From Cytophagaceae bacterium (GTDB lineage Bacteria > Bacteroidota > Bacteroidia > Cytophagales > Spirosomataceae), in NCBI GenBank assembly GCA_017984215.1, contig JAGOAA010000003.1:1-64000 (forward strand): a DNA stretch of 64,000 nt. Reading direction: 5' to 3'. Within the stretch, counting starts at the first letter, position 1. The number at the start of each line of letters is the position of its first letter. The notes under the pieces are model-generated. The model made no database searches, was not told where the DNA came from, and saw only the letters and a program-made list of their open reading frames with translations. Position numbers and translations under genes: made by a program. Below are positions 33,801-38,402 of this stretch, piece after piece.

Positions 33801-36800
33801 ATGGTATTCCAAACTACAAAGATTTGGATTCCGATGCCGATGGAATCTCGGATGCAACGGAAGGAACTTTAGATACGGACGGTGACGGCACGCCAAATTA
33901 CAAGGATTTAGATTCGGATGGCGATGGCATCTCAGACGTAATCGAAGGAACGCGCGATACAGATGGTGACGGCACGCCGGACTATTTAGATTTGGATTCG
34001 GATGGAGACGGCATTTCGGATAACACGGAAGGAACGGTCGATACCGACAACGATGGCATACCTAATTACCGCGATTTGGATTCGGATGGTGACGGTATTC
34101 CGGATGCGATCGAAGGTACAGTTGATTCCGATGGAGATAATAGACCTGATTATTTAGACACGGATTCCGACGCAGATGGTATACCAGATGCTGCCGAAGG
34201 CAATGTCGATACGGACGGAGATAGCATGCCGGATTACTTGGATTTAGATTCCGATGGTGACGGTGTTTTGGATGCCACGGATGCTTGTCGGGTGACGGTA
34301 GGCGACGTCTCGAACAATGGTTGTCCGACCGACTTTGACGGCGACGGCATCATTGATTCCTTGGATTCCGATGATGACAATGACGGTATTTTAGATACGA
34401 TTGAGAATGCGGCTTGTAATCCTGTATCCGTGAGTTGTGATACGGATGGCGATGGTACACCAAACCATTTTGATTTGGATTCAGACGGCGATGGCATCAA
34501 AGATGTACGCGAAGCAAATGGCATCGACGTGAATGCGGATGGCATCGTGGATGGAGCTGTGGATTCCAATGGAGTTCCTACCGCGGCGAACGGTGGATTA
34601 ACGCCACCAAACACGGATGGTACAGGCGGATTGAATCCTTACGATACGGATTCGGATGGTGATGGTATCCCAGATTCTGCGGAGAAAGGAACTAACGGAA
34701 ATGTACCGCGTGATACGGATAGCGACGGAACGCCAGACTATTTAGACTTGGATTCTGACGGCGATGGCATTACCGATGCCGTGGAAGGAAATGTCGATAC
34801 GGATGGCGATGGTATTCCAAATTACCGCGACTTGGATTCGGATGGTGACGGTGTGATTGATGCGACCGAGGTAGTTGATGGCACAAGCCCAACCAATGCC
34901 TGCTCATTAACTATCGCACATCAAACACTTGCGGCACCAGGCTGGTCGGCCGCCGATTGCGACGGCGACGGCAATCCAAACAGCACGGATCCACACATGA
35001 ATGCGCCAACGGCACAGAATGATAATTTCGTGATTTCGGGGTCGGGCCAACAAGCCTTTAACATCTTGGCGAATGATGATTTCTTAGCTGGCGGAGGCAT
35101 AACAATTAATCGTTTGGCGGGATCTGCTGGCGGAACGGCACTGGGCACGGTGAGCTTTAATGCGAACACGGGTATGTTGATGTATACGCCAGCACAAGGT
35201 GAAATATCCGGCGTGAAAACCGTGGTTTACCAAGTGTGTAAAGGCATCGTTTGTGCAACGGCGACGGCGAATTTGAACTTCTGTGATTCGAACAATCCTA
35301 CCTTGGATTGCGACGGAGATGGGGTGACAAATGGACAAGAAACGACGGACGGAACAGATCCATTGAACGCTTGTTCGTTGGTGCGTAGCAGTCAAACCCT
35401 AACGCCAAGTTCTGCTTGGACATCGGGTGATTGCGACAGCGATGGCAATCCAAACAGCACAGATCCACATATTGATACGGCTATTGCAACCAATGATTTA
35501 GTTCAGGTAGCAGGCTCGGGCGCGCAGACCTATAACATTTTGGCAAACGACGATTTCTTGCCAGGAAATTCGACGATTGCTCGTTTAAGTGGCAATGCAG
35601 GCGGAACGGCACTGGGAACGGTGAGCTTCAATAATGCCACGGGTGAGATGACTTATACGCCGGCTGTAGGTGAAACAAGTGGTACCAAAACGGTCGTGTA
35701 CCAAGTTTGTAAAAACTCGGTTTGCGCGACGGCGACGGTAACCTTAAGCTTCTGTAACCCGAATGATCCGACAGCGGATTGCGATGGTGATGGGGTAACG
35801 AATGGACAAGAAGCAATCGACGGAACGAATCCAAACGATGCGTGTAGCTTGAACTTCCGCTCACAAAGCGTGACTCCAAGTTCGGCTTGGTTGGCCGCGG
35901 ATTGCGACGGTGACGGGGTAACTAACGGCGTGGAGCGGACGGATCGCACAGACCCGACGGATGCATGTAGTTTATTGTTGACAAGTCAAGTGTTGGCCAA
36001 TGCAAGTTCAGGTTGGTTAGCGGCCGACTGTGATGGCGATGGTAATCCAAACGGAACGGATGATGCGCCATTGGATTTCTGTATTGATGGATCGGGTCAA
36101 GTGCCTGCGAATGGAACTGCGGCTTATGATATCTTCCGTTACCAAGATTGCGATAACGATGGTATCCTGAATGGTATCGAATGTACGCTTGGAGTTACTT
36201 GTCCAGATTTTGATGGAGACGGAATTCCAAATTACTTGGATACGGATTCGGATAATGATCAGATTGCAGATATCTCGGAGCGTGACATCGATTCGGATGG
36301 AGACGGCAGCGCGGATTACATCGATTTGGATTCTGATAACGATGGAATCCTAGATAAAATAGAAGGCAATCAAGACGCGGATGGCGATGGAATTCCAAAC
36401 TATTTAGATCTTGATTCAGACGGTGATGGCATCTTGGATACGGTGGAAGCTACGGCCGATTATCGAGCTTTAGAGGATCGCAATGGCGATGGTATAATTG
36501 ATTCAACGGGCGACCGTAATTACAATGGCATTCCGGATCAGTTGGAACCAGCCTTCGGTGGCCGACCACTTGAAATTCCAGACACAGATAAGGATGGTAT
36601 TCCAGACTTCTTGGATGTAGATTCAGATGGCGACGGGATAGCAGATAGTTTGGAAGGACGTGGAGATATGGACGGAGACCAACATCCAAATTACCGCGAT
36701 GGGGATAGTGATGGCGATGGTCTTTCGGATTCCGTTGAAAAAGCAGGCGATCCGGATGGCGACGGCATACCGAACTTCTTGGATCTTGATTCCGATGGAG

Positions 36801-38395
36801 ATGGTATTTCGGATCAATACGAAGGTTTAGGTTTGTGTACAGATTGTGGACGTGTTGATAATAATGACGACGGTTACGATGATCGTGCGCAGCAAGATGC
36901 GCGTTATCCGGCAATCGATTCCGACAAAGATGGCATTCCAGACTTCTTGGATGTAGACACCGATGGCGATGGTATTCTAGATGCGGTAGAGGGAATTGTT
37001 GACACAGATGCTGATGGCATTCCAAACTTCCGTGATACAGACTCTGATAATGATGGCATCCCAGATGCGATCGAAGGAACGGTGGATACGGATGGCGATG
37101 GTACGCCAAACTACTTGGATTTAGATTCTGATAACGATGGTATACCGGATGCAGTAGAAGGTATTCGTGATACGGACGGCGATGGCAAACCGGATTATGT
37201 AGATACGGATTCTGATAATGACGGAATTTCTGATGCATTCGAAGCAGGTAAGGATCCGAAAAATCCAGTTGATACAGATGGCGATGGCCTACCTGATTAC
37301 CGCGATGTAGATTCGGATAATGATGGAATATCAGATACGATTGAAGCAGGTAAGGATCCGAAAAATCCAGTGGATACAGACAAGGATGGTATTCCAGATT
37401 TCCGCGATACCGATTCCGACAATGATGGGATTCCGGATGCTGTAGAAGCAGGTAAGGATCCGAAAAACCCAGTAGATACGGATAAGGATGGTATCCCAGA
37501 TTACCAAGATTTGGATTCGGATAATGATGGAATTTCAGATGCCGTGGAGGCAGGAAAAGATCCAATCAATCCAGTCGATACGGATGGGGATGGCTTGCCA
37601 GATTACCGTGATTTGGATTCAGATAATGATGGCATTCCAGATGCGGTGGAAGGAGCACGTGATTCGGATGGCGATGGTATTGCTGATTTCCGTGATTTGG
37701 ATTCCGACAACGATGGTATTTCAGATGCGGTGGAAGCTGGAAAAGATCCGAAACGTCCGGTGGATTCCGACAGTGATGGTACTCCAGATTACCGCGATAT
37801 TGATTCGGATAATGATGGGATTCCAGATTCCGTAGAAGGAAAACGCGATACGGATGGCGACGGCTTACCCGATTATTTGGATGTCGATTCGGACAATGAT
37901 GGCTACTCGGATAAGCATGAAGCGGGTACGAATCCAGCGAATCCGGTCGACACGGATAAAGATGGTATTCCAGATTACCGCGACTTGGATTCTGATGCGG
38001 ATGGAATTACGGATCAACTGGAGGATGATTTGAATTATGGTGCGATGCCAGATTGTGATAACGATGGCATTGAAAACCGCATAGATCCTGATCAGTGTGA
38101 GACCTTCGCGCCACAAGGTATTTCACCGAATGGAGATGGTCAAAACGATGTGTTGATCATTCCAGGGATCATGCGTAAAGGGAATAATACCTTAACGATT
38201 TACAACCGTTGGGGGAACATTGTCTATCAAAAAGATAATTACCAAAATGATTGGGGTGGTCAAACCGACCGGGCGTTTAACCTTACGACGGATGATAATT
38301 TATTGCCGGATGGAACGTACTACTACGTGATTGATTTCAAAGGAAAATACCCAGAGGTCGGTCAATATGTGTACATCAATCGCCTAGAAAAATAG
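12839..38395 (+). CDS. Giant type IX-secreted modular calcium-binding adhesin-like protein
   Basis: One uninterrupted frame of about 8,518 residues. The start at 12839 (or ATG 12848) is preferred over an upstream TTG because it follows an A-rich stretch and gives a normal signal peptide (FALAQILVFFVLAFCF, cleaved after VFGQ). Order of parts: 15 calcium-loop modules with different inserts (13.0-25.9 kb); Ig-like domain (about 25.98-26.28 kb); 16 cadherin-like repeats of about 107 residues (26.29-31.43 kb); thrombospondin-3 type loops in three super-repeats (31.44-34.9 kb); two further cadherin-like modules (35.0-35.75 kb); more calcium loops (36.15-38.09 kb); and a CHU_C/type B T9SS sorting domain (last about 95 residues, ISPNGDGQNDVL, YNRWGNIVYQKDNY, DGTYYYVI). 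No catalytic domain is evident. I infer a very long, Asp-rich, calcium-stiffened surface filament for adhesion or gliding. The PorP/SprF gene 7 nt downstream is the expected partner. Confidence 0.9.
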   Translation: MPRMKNVHVKTFRFALAQILVFFVLAFCFSTNVFGQNTAPSADFDGDGIINSVDIDDDNDGIPDTNEYCNSSIALPATNTIAGIREYTVPTGWTIANSSPDIATTVSSIYGGWIGGCSGVAPAAPNGHTSWVSFYSNTQEAFKTTLNNLVVGKTYMLKVYYAKFAATAALGQISVKLGATVIDQYRPSLGCGWETRFITFTASATSQDLQFQNTGVASPMQNVSVSVSSDALYEVCDTDNDGLSNQFDLDSDGDGCPDTKESGVTGTVRNGDVKNGANGGVVTTTTSVAGAIAGLANSYGANGLADGIETVAESGILNYTSSYSNYALSANLNTCTGVDTDGDSVSDLIDLDDDNDGVLDITECNPSAKRILFAGSNEDFSTMRSSLFNEFNNNKAPGATIVQSNIIESATVPAGFYDGYDMVIFGGAAFYAIHPNHWAALTAAIQNKTSKSFVIQSDNCCVAGNQSGLVNLLNTVFGTNYSLSNANAGTNEVFPLNQQSSYANLISTNSLAGNNYYPMLNVAVNDILFYSPTVSGSALAGMKQLPGTTDKNRFVAWFVDGTPTQGAPWYPTNQNKIAPAFYDAFSGSAPLDCDTDNDGVYNIHDLDSDGDGCTDAVEAGVTGTLNSGVVKNGVNGAVTSTNTVANAIAAGPYGTNGLANNLETTADNGVVNYTPTYIYATMRAYATCADSDNDNISDLQDIDDDNDGVLDNNELSCISPLNAIVPVATGAETTFSDNNTANFIKLAGTLTNVSTTLYGTDIDVVQLAATSSGSITLANSYQLLKLAVADLDQSEAVTLKVYDLQNNLITLNAGHILDKGSYVTPTYPAGSSIVLTAAGNTSYDGAINSEPNILIGIPNTAKRIEFYKTAGTQNTWVGLLAGCNDGDTDSDGIPNRLDLDSDGDGCSDALESGATNSTTTNYAFTGNAGTNGLVNTLENTADNGIPNYTSTYVTYALDARTSACLDSDSDGLRDIYDIDDDNDGVLDTSEQFCTTIGATTNLYGPDYWKSISWTGGAYLAQYVPATPDIYIDGVLNNGVEVFRPGTTATPIAGDDFTATPITFTLVPQNPLYADGFSIVNDYGAAGDHIIKADIKLYTGSVLNPILMGTETIDNMIGGSARYPFSKGYNNITTIKILVYKTQPAGTQAANGMQMGELGLYANAGTYCADIDTDNDGIDNRLDLDSDGDGCSDALESGATSNTTANYSFTGTIGTNGLVNSLETVADNGTINYTSSYDPFAISSNLAACRDTDTDGINDLNDIDDDNDGILDAIESPNCFFTSTEWNTADKSFFAQISSQLNTLSPNTNFAALTDGIGGSNAALQFSTALAQAQLNKELFKITLSRPTRLDAIYIKKTSATQIFAATAASLKVQGSNDNSSWTDLTAAIASPTDATNITANGAISLTNSNKFTLTTNQGEYKYYRIYGVVAANILSGIASEFYFDLHNPTYQASYYTKPTCTNDVDGDRLLNHQDLDSDGDGCPDAREASVTGTLNTGTISNQVNGVLTPTANVVGTIADGSYGSNGFADALETTSESGIYSGSYNYSFAKSSSVVLCLDTDNDGVVDLDDIDDDNDGVLDSEECPPFDINNLTYVPASYSVTDGASASQTFPAAPDGLVVNVFSLDNSFNVRINGTHLTNPQELQFWPSYPSDALFEFLDGTTYTSVWAIAGNKSKPLIRVYIDKVGRVKVYGSRTSYGALEEMRLRNGSFNTIELNTNSTNTFQMGQVVIGQTFVNGDYGVVVSPTCDDDNDGIPNGRDLDSDGDGCPDAKEAGVSGTLLSGDVKNGSNGAVTSTTSLPNAIAGSVGNYGANGLADVVETSTESGVVAYTSYYTSAARSSTVSGCLDSDSDGIPDPIDIDDDNDGVLDSIEQVGCYDTGLNLSPLTFSGSAVTAKTANSITSSNTNSWISSYSTQNFALPISLKFKRPTIGNSGMIGLLPANGTQTATNYTDDAYKFYFTSTNVQVPFGTTYNTTQTATAQDDYRIDISATGYVTVKINGIQKAAFQGVSSDYKLAVSGLTTTVFTNISLSNPANAAVTVCTDTDNDGTPNYLDLDSDGDGCSDAAEYGTTNQITANFVYSGNVGTNGFADALETVADNGVYSGTYNLLNGVDATYNVCSDTDNDGVRDYIDLDDDNDGVLDILEQRDCITDLTALTYTGSAVTSATSNAFTLANTGWISSYSNQNLKLPISFKFKIASTTGIAMMGLIPVTKTQTPSTWTDVGYKFYPNNTTVNGYFLGQQWAFSQTFTPNDEMSIDISTTGYVNVKINGVSKFAFQGELADYKLVFSSNRTTNLTDVVLRDASFVSKTRCYDLDTDNDGISNHLDLDSDGDGCSDAFEAGITTGLNSGVLVNKVGNTTTSTTVSNAIVGTTGDYGLNGFADVIETATESGLYSGTYTYQYSTSNLIRACVDTDADGVADFVDIDDDNDGITDFVEDYPNCPTASTYNWVTWQSIFDKVALGTIVVGGNTINVRVDQPEGGLITQSQMYSGGTLPASYGVPSSANPSLANGSVSYMTITYSQPVGAPTFAFTSIGNNASSPVRSVQINTSVPYQVEWTGVNTVYNSSNQLTGTEGATIISLKGFGTMHKLALPIADLGFCSIAIGIKDFTKCSASPLDTDGDGIQNSLDLDSDGDNCPDAKESGITGSLSSASIQNRVNNTLTTTPNIANALVTGNVGANGYVNSIETSTDNGNYSGTTTYSIASDASQNLCVDTDGDGVGDVLDIDDDNDGVLDTVEGNCSFTVSSKTGLIITKPSTINYTYNSNTINNLIDGVDNNVYVASAPTGTLSNAPWFNFEFPSPKVLTYLEIGHYNGQRLFATTSTYKIQGSSDNTTWTDVSGTLTYNNELTSASGGLSDYNSNIANFDANRRAFKYYRIFGVAASVGSGWATEIYFKEATCLTDVDNDGIPNSLDLDSDGDGCADAIEAGSSSTATSTSTYPTGADGNGNGLLNSYESNTAGVVNYSSIYSTYGLSSAKSACVDSDSDGVRDVFDLDDDNDGILDTEELNCASLVMSKTGITVSSPVTWSYGNSATSLNALVDGVDGTTYVALTANTFRNQTILQFDLPAAKVLTQIELGNYPGQTALVAGGTFKMQGWNGTNWTDIGGTQTVANTAPINATNNSIKFNMADNTTAYTKYRIFGISATGTQWAQEAYFIEKFCASDIDNDGIPNELDLDSDGDGCTDAIEAGSSTTATSTSVYPTGSDTNSNGLLDSYEGSSAGTINYVSTYASYSLVSGFNVCLDTDGDGTGDIVDIDDDNDGVLDVTEYNCEVSTMAKTGITVSSTVSWGYNGTTLNNLVNGTEDLTAYTNGDFLNQTILQFNLPSAKVLEQIEVSTQSGLTTLGTTATYNLEGWNGSAWVVIERNKTIGGTSAPTRAAGNSYKFLMPNNLTAYSKYRIFGTSVKGTYNSSSWIQEAYFFERSCVTDVDSDGIPNWRDSDSDGDSCPDAVEAGTTAIGTSGVASNARLSAGTIPAPYSSNGFATGLETAAGSGVYTGTYTYNLAVDASVNACTDTDSDGIANAIDLDDDNDGVLDATELNCVISIVAKTGITVSSTVTWGYSSSTLANLVNGKEDLTAYSTSEFLDQTILQFDFTAAKALNLIEISTQNSGTTLGTTGKYNVQGWNGTKWVNILTNQTFAMTAPVLAPANSYTIKMPFNTTAYTKYRLFGTSTKGTVSTTTWIQEAYFTEQSCNLDADNDGIPNTQDPDSDGDGCSDTIEAGVLGLTTSYGANGFSNALETNESGVYNGTYSYQFATDGTFSACRDTDNDGVTDVNDIDDDNDGILDNIECPATELISNGNFENGTTGWTVGTGWTLTNGIMANFGDGSSNVKLSQTIGRPYPTTRPGYVDFSVDVKATGYNNVPSNGYNASITLQVNGTKYAVLTNPDNNTTTASIQTFNGALSNLSSFPVQLASGPFTTVTISIPSHVFFANNSMEVGFTANYDDFYVDNVSVSSSPNLAACDTDGDGVPNSRDLDSDGDGCFDAAEAKTVTSLTQSTVSSPFGNNGFSDSNETSAESGVYSGNYNLYSRATDASIKGCTDTDFDGVPDIDDLDDDNDGLLDASECSAALMIENNAANLGQVSRKSWTLAYIVEQDVNSFAGGTFGALRAEATQNVYGQVKLPPASTPVIKEAITTLNIPSADFGTVVYREVFVKIPSTSAFANASQISFRVGKDNLTWNAANLYVAHTGALITATTPAGGGGGSASVLVSTNSTDMKLVSQGKYNGTGGPYYQGGAFITSPANAGKWVRMALSIQDGAQSEQASVQYSLNGTATWLPVDVANGFQFAATEFSNALDTPNLVCDADGDGIPNSLDLDSDGDGCSDANEAYNSSTAQGTDGNSYYGTGTPPAIDGTGKVSGASYTATSPNVLTAGQASVITTQPADVTTVPGSTNITYSATVTPGSGTTSYQWQVSTNGGGTWTNITNNATYSGATTATLTISTATIAMKEYRYRLNISQSNYICGNLTSSAARLIMSNAPTVADDVATAIEDTPLNGSVLTNDSGSGGSAITVTSFTINGTTYPAGQTATLPNVGTFVMAANGSYTFTPAANYNGSVPVISYLATDANGGSDTGDLSISITAVNDPVLVVNETVSTNQGTVATGSVLTNDTDADGDTLTVSQFTVSGVAYNVGDVVSIPGKGTITVAANGTYTFTPIASYSGSVPVIGYTVGDGNGSSVNGTLTITVVDVNDAPLAADDITTTLQNTPVSGNVLTNDSDPENNTLSITKITIAGVDYPAGTSATIANVGTVIVNADGTYTFTPTSTFTGAAPVITYTVSDGTTTSTADLKIAVTAVVNANPVAVADTKTTAEDTPASGNVLTNDTDAEGNTLSLTSFTINGVTYPAGTTANMAGVGTVLVNADGTYTFTPLANYAGTVPAISYAISDGNGGTANGTLTVSITPANDAPVATDDVATATEDSPVSGNVLTNDSDVEGNTLSVTQFVINGTTYPAGQTATLAGVGTFVMNADGTFTFTPEANYSGAVPTATYTVSDGNGATDTGDLTVNITPVNDAPVASDDAATTPQGTVKTGDIVTGADTDLDGNTLTLTQFKINGVTYAAGSTANIPGVGTLQINADGTYTFTPLPAYVGTVPTVEYTLSDGNGGTDTGNFVITVTDVNDAPAAARDEQTINQNNPASGNLLTNDTDADGNTLSVTQFVINGVTTTVDPTNGGTYTLSGVGTFIVSANGNYTFTPLNSYVGTTPALSYTVSDGTATATSTLTVYVQPLDTPPVAVADANTIAEDGVATGNVLSNDTDAESDPLSVTQFTVGGVTYPAGTTATIPNVGTLVVNADGTYTFTPLANYNGTVPAISYLVSDGAGATATGQLSITVTAVNDVPVAVDDQATTTEDTPLSGNVKTNDSDVDGNTLNLTQFTVGGQSYSPGQTANISGVGSLQMNADGSFSFTPAANYNGAFSAVTYTISDGNGGTASANLAINITAANDAPVASNDTATTPQGSVKSGDILTGADTDVDGNTLTLTQFSIGGVTYPAGTTANIPGVGTLVINADGTYTFTPLANYVGTVPTATYTLSDGNGGTATGTFIMTVTDVPEPPVATDDASTVGKNAAASGNLVSNDSDPESNTLTIASYSIAGVTGPFTLGSTITIPNVGTMRVNADGTYVFTPLPIYSGSVPTVTYTVSDGNGGTDTGLLNITVIDTNTPPTATNDSVTATEDTPRSGNVLTNDSDPNGDAITVVSFVVGSTTYPAGSTATIPNVGTITIAANGAFTFTPFANYNGTVPAVNYTITDGLGGVASGALNITVAAVNDDPIAVNDDNISGPEDSPITGNVLANDSDPDGTPITVSQFSVGGTTYPAGTTATISGKGSLVINTDGTFTFTPLPNYFGPVPTITYTALDVNGATATATLGLTVTPVNDPPVVVNDVITVPEGTTGTGNVLTNDSDIESGTLAVTQFTINGTIYTPGSIVSIPNVGTFVLNADGTYSFTGVPNYSGAVPVVSYTATDGTGGTSTGTLTVTIQNVNDAPVVVSETVITPEDTPATGNVLTNDSDPEGTTLSITQFLVGGVSYNAGQTATIPGVGTVTISSSGAYVYTPAANYFGNVPPVIYTVSDGQATTTGSLTISVTSVNDAPVAVNDTKVGEVNANVAGNVLTNDTDVENGTLSVVDFVINGTTYPAGQTATIPNVGTVTMNADGTYTFVPALNYAGTLPVITYNISDGAGGTASATLALTITFDTDGDGIPDAVEKGPGIAPDTDGDGIPDYKDLDSDNDGILDSVENAACSPAVMPCDIDGDGIPNYLDTDSDGDGISDVIEAGGTDANADGKVDGAINSQGVPLAANGGLTPPNTDGTGASNPYDVDSDGDGIPDAVEGTRDTDGDGTPDYKDLDSDGDGISDAIEGSADADGDGTPNYRDLDSDGDSIPDVTEGIVDTDTDGTPNFLDTDSDGDSIPDSAEGTTDTDGDGTPDYKDLDSDGDGIPDSIEGTTDTDGDGIPNYKDTDSDGDGIADAVEKGSNRLSPRDTDGDGIPDYKDLDSDADGIPDSVEGATDTDNDGLPNYMDPDSDGDGIPDSVEKGINPLVPLDTDGDGTPDYLDTDSDNDGISDAIEKGPNPAQPLDTDGDGIPDYRDLDSDNDGITDAVEGTVDTDGDGTPNYRDLDSDADGKPDQQEGVGDPDSDTITNYLDPDSDNDGVLDSVDQCPLVAGNLASGCPLDSDNDGVPDSTDFDDDNDGILDSVEDAACAPAAATCDTDGDGIPNNLDPDSDNDGITDVRESNGTDVDGDGIVDGAVDSNGVPTSANGGVTPPNTDGTGGLNPYDTDSDGDGISDSIEKGSNGNAPLDSDNDNIPNYLDTDSDGDGIPDSIERGTGTAIADTDGDGTPDYLDLDSDGDGITDAVEGTTDTDSDGIPNFRDVDSDGDGIPDSIEGTTDTDNDSTPNYLDTDSDGDGISDSIEKGPNPLSPIDTDNDGTPDYKDLDSDGDGIPDLSEGAIDTDSDGVPNYRDLDSDGDGIADAIEGVTDTDNDGIPNYKDLDSDADGISDATEGTLDTDGDGTPNYKDLDSDGDGISDVIEGTRDTDGDGTPDYLDLDSDGDGISDNTEGTVDTDNDGIPNYRDLDSDGDGIPDAIEGTVDSDGDNRPDYLDTDSDADGIPDAAEGNVDTDGDSMPDYLDLDSDGDGVLDATDACRVTVGDVSNNGCPTDFDGDGIIDSLDSDDDNDGILDTIENAACNPVSVSCDTDGDGTPNHFDLDSDGDGIKDVREANGIDVNADGIVDGAVDSNGVPTAANGGLTPPNTDGTGGLNPYDTDSDGDGIPDSAEKGTNGNVPRDTDSDGTPDYLDLDSDGDGITDAVEGNVDTDGDGIPNYRDLDSDGDGVIDATEVVDGTSPTNACSLTIAHQTLAAPGWSAADCDGDGNPNSTDPHMNAPTAQNDNFVISGSGQQAFNILANDDFLAGGGITINRLAGSAGGTALGTVSFNANTGMLMYTPAQGEISGVKTVVYQVCKGIVCATATANLNFCDSNNPTLDCDGDGVTNGQETTDGTDPLNACSLVRSSQTLTPSSAWTSGDCDSDGNPNSTDPHIDTAIATNDLVQVAGSGAQTYNILANDDFLPGNSTIARLSGNAGGTALGTVSFNNATGEMTYTPAVGETSGTKTVVYQVCKNSVCATATVTLSFCNPNDPTADCDGDGVTNGQEAIDGTNPNDACSLNFRSQSVTPSSAWLAADCDGDGVTNGVERTDRTDPTDACSLLLTSQVLANASSGWLAADCDGDGNPNGTDDAPLDFCIDGSGQVPANGTAAYDIFRYQDCDNDGILNGIECTLGVTCPDFDGDGIPNYLDTDSDNDQIADISERDIDSDGDGSADYIDLDSDNDGILDKIEGNQDADGDGIPNYLDLDSDGDGILDTVEATADYRALEDRNGDGIIDSTGDRNYNGIPDQLEPAFGGRPLEIPDTDKDGIPDFLDVDSDGDGIADSLEGRGDMDGDQHPNYRDGDSDGDGLSDSVEKAGDPDGDGIPNFLDLDSDGDGISDQYEGLGLCTDCGRVDNNDDGYDDRAQQDARYPAIDSDKDGIPDFLDVDTDGDGILDAVEGIVDTDADGIPNFRDTDSDNDGIPDAIEGTVDTDGDGTPNYLDLDSDNDGIPDAVEGIRDTDGDGKPDYVDTDSDNDGISDAFEAGKDPKNPVDTDGDGLPDYRDVDSDNDGISDTIEAGKDPKNPVDTDKDGIPDFRDTDSDNDGIPDAVEAGKDPKNPVDTDKDGIPDYQDLDSDNDGISDAVEAGKDPINPVDTDGDGLPDYRDLDSDNDGIPDAVEGARDSDGDGIADFRDLDSDNDGISDAVEAGKDPKRPVDSDSDGTPDYRDIDSDNDGIPDSVEGKRDTDGDGLPDYLDVDSDNDGYSDKHEAGTNPANPVDTDKDGIPDYRDLDSDADGITDQLEDDLNYGAMPDCDNDGIENRIDPDQCETFAPQGISPNGDGQNDVLIIPGIMRKGNNTLTIYNRWGNIVYQKDNYQNDWGGQTDRAFNLTTDDNLLPDGTYYYVIDFKGKYPEVGQYVYINRLEK
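12960..25860 (+). repeat. Fifteen calcium-loop modules with variable inserted domains
   Basis: Within the giant gene a scaffold of about 250-350 residues recurs 15 times, with the D(I/L)DDDNDG loop near 13.00, 13.89, 14.94, 15.77, 16.62, 17.55, 18.42, 19.24, 20.11, 21.02, 21.83, 22.61, 23.43, 24.18 and 25.01 kb. After this loop comes an insert of 130-230 residues. Then follow DxDNDGxxNxxDLDSDGDGC and a tail with NGLxxxLET and Y(T/S)xxY. Inserts differ: F5/8-type-like in modules 5 and 10-13, one paired type in 7 and 8, a CBM-like FENGTTGW insert in 14, and unlike inserts elsewhere. Each scaffold keeps about three cysteines, suggesting conserved disulfides. Confidence 0.8.
26287..31434 (+). repeat. 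Sixteen tandem cadherin-like (Big_9-type) repeats
   Basis: Sixteen units of about 107 residues, each with the pattern APVAxDDxxTTxEDTPxSG, NVLTNDxDxxGNTL, PAGxTAxIPxVGT, NADGTYTFTPxxNYxG and a closing ITxVND linker. The acidic DxND and linker residues are where calcium binds in cadherin-like folds. Unit types alternate with a period of four over units 5-12. Confidence 0.85.
31436..34890 (+). repeat. Thrombospondin type-3-like repeats in three super-repeats
   Basis: Dense DTDGDGIPDYxDLDSDGDGI loops with almost no other sequence. A longer marker (AAC, then DGIPN, then SxGVP, ANGG and TPPNTDGTG) occurs near 31.57, 32.95 and 34.41 kb, defining three super-repeats of about 1.4 kb. Spacers with a DxC and GCP motif precede the second and third. 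Confidence 0.85.
36142..38095 (+). repeat. C-terminal calcium loops with exact 102-nt tandem repeats
   Basis: Further TSP3-like loops lead to the sorting domain. At 37241, 37343, 37445 and 37547 the unit EAGKDPKNPVDTDxDGxPD recurs with an exact 102-nt (34-residue) period. The first three copies are almost identical at the DNA level, so they are recent duplications. Looser copies follow near 37733 and 37919. Confidence 0.82.
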
Positions 38396-38402
38396 CAGGT
38401 TT

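Noticed and set aside
36450-37565. Long antisense open frame (371 codons) inside the giant gene
   Set aside because: Its composition (His/Pro/Tyr/Leu/Arg-rich, periodic) is the reverse complement of the repeated Asp-rich calcium loops; many similar antisense frames occur along the gene.
31440-38095. Dockerin modules
   Set aside because: The DxDxDG loops are spaced and repeated as in TSP3-type repeats, not as paired 22-residue dockerin segments, and no cohesins are present.
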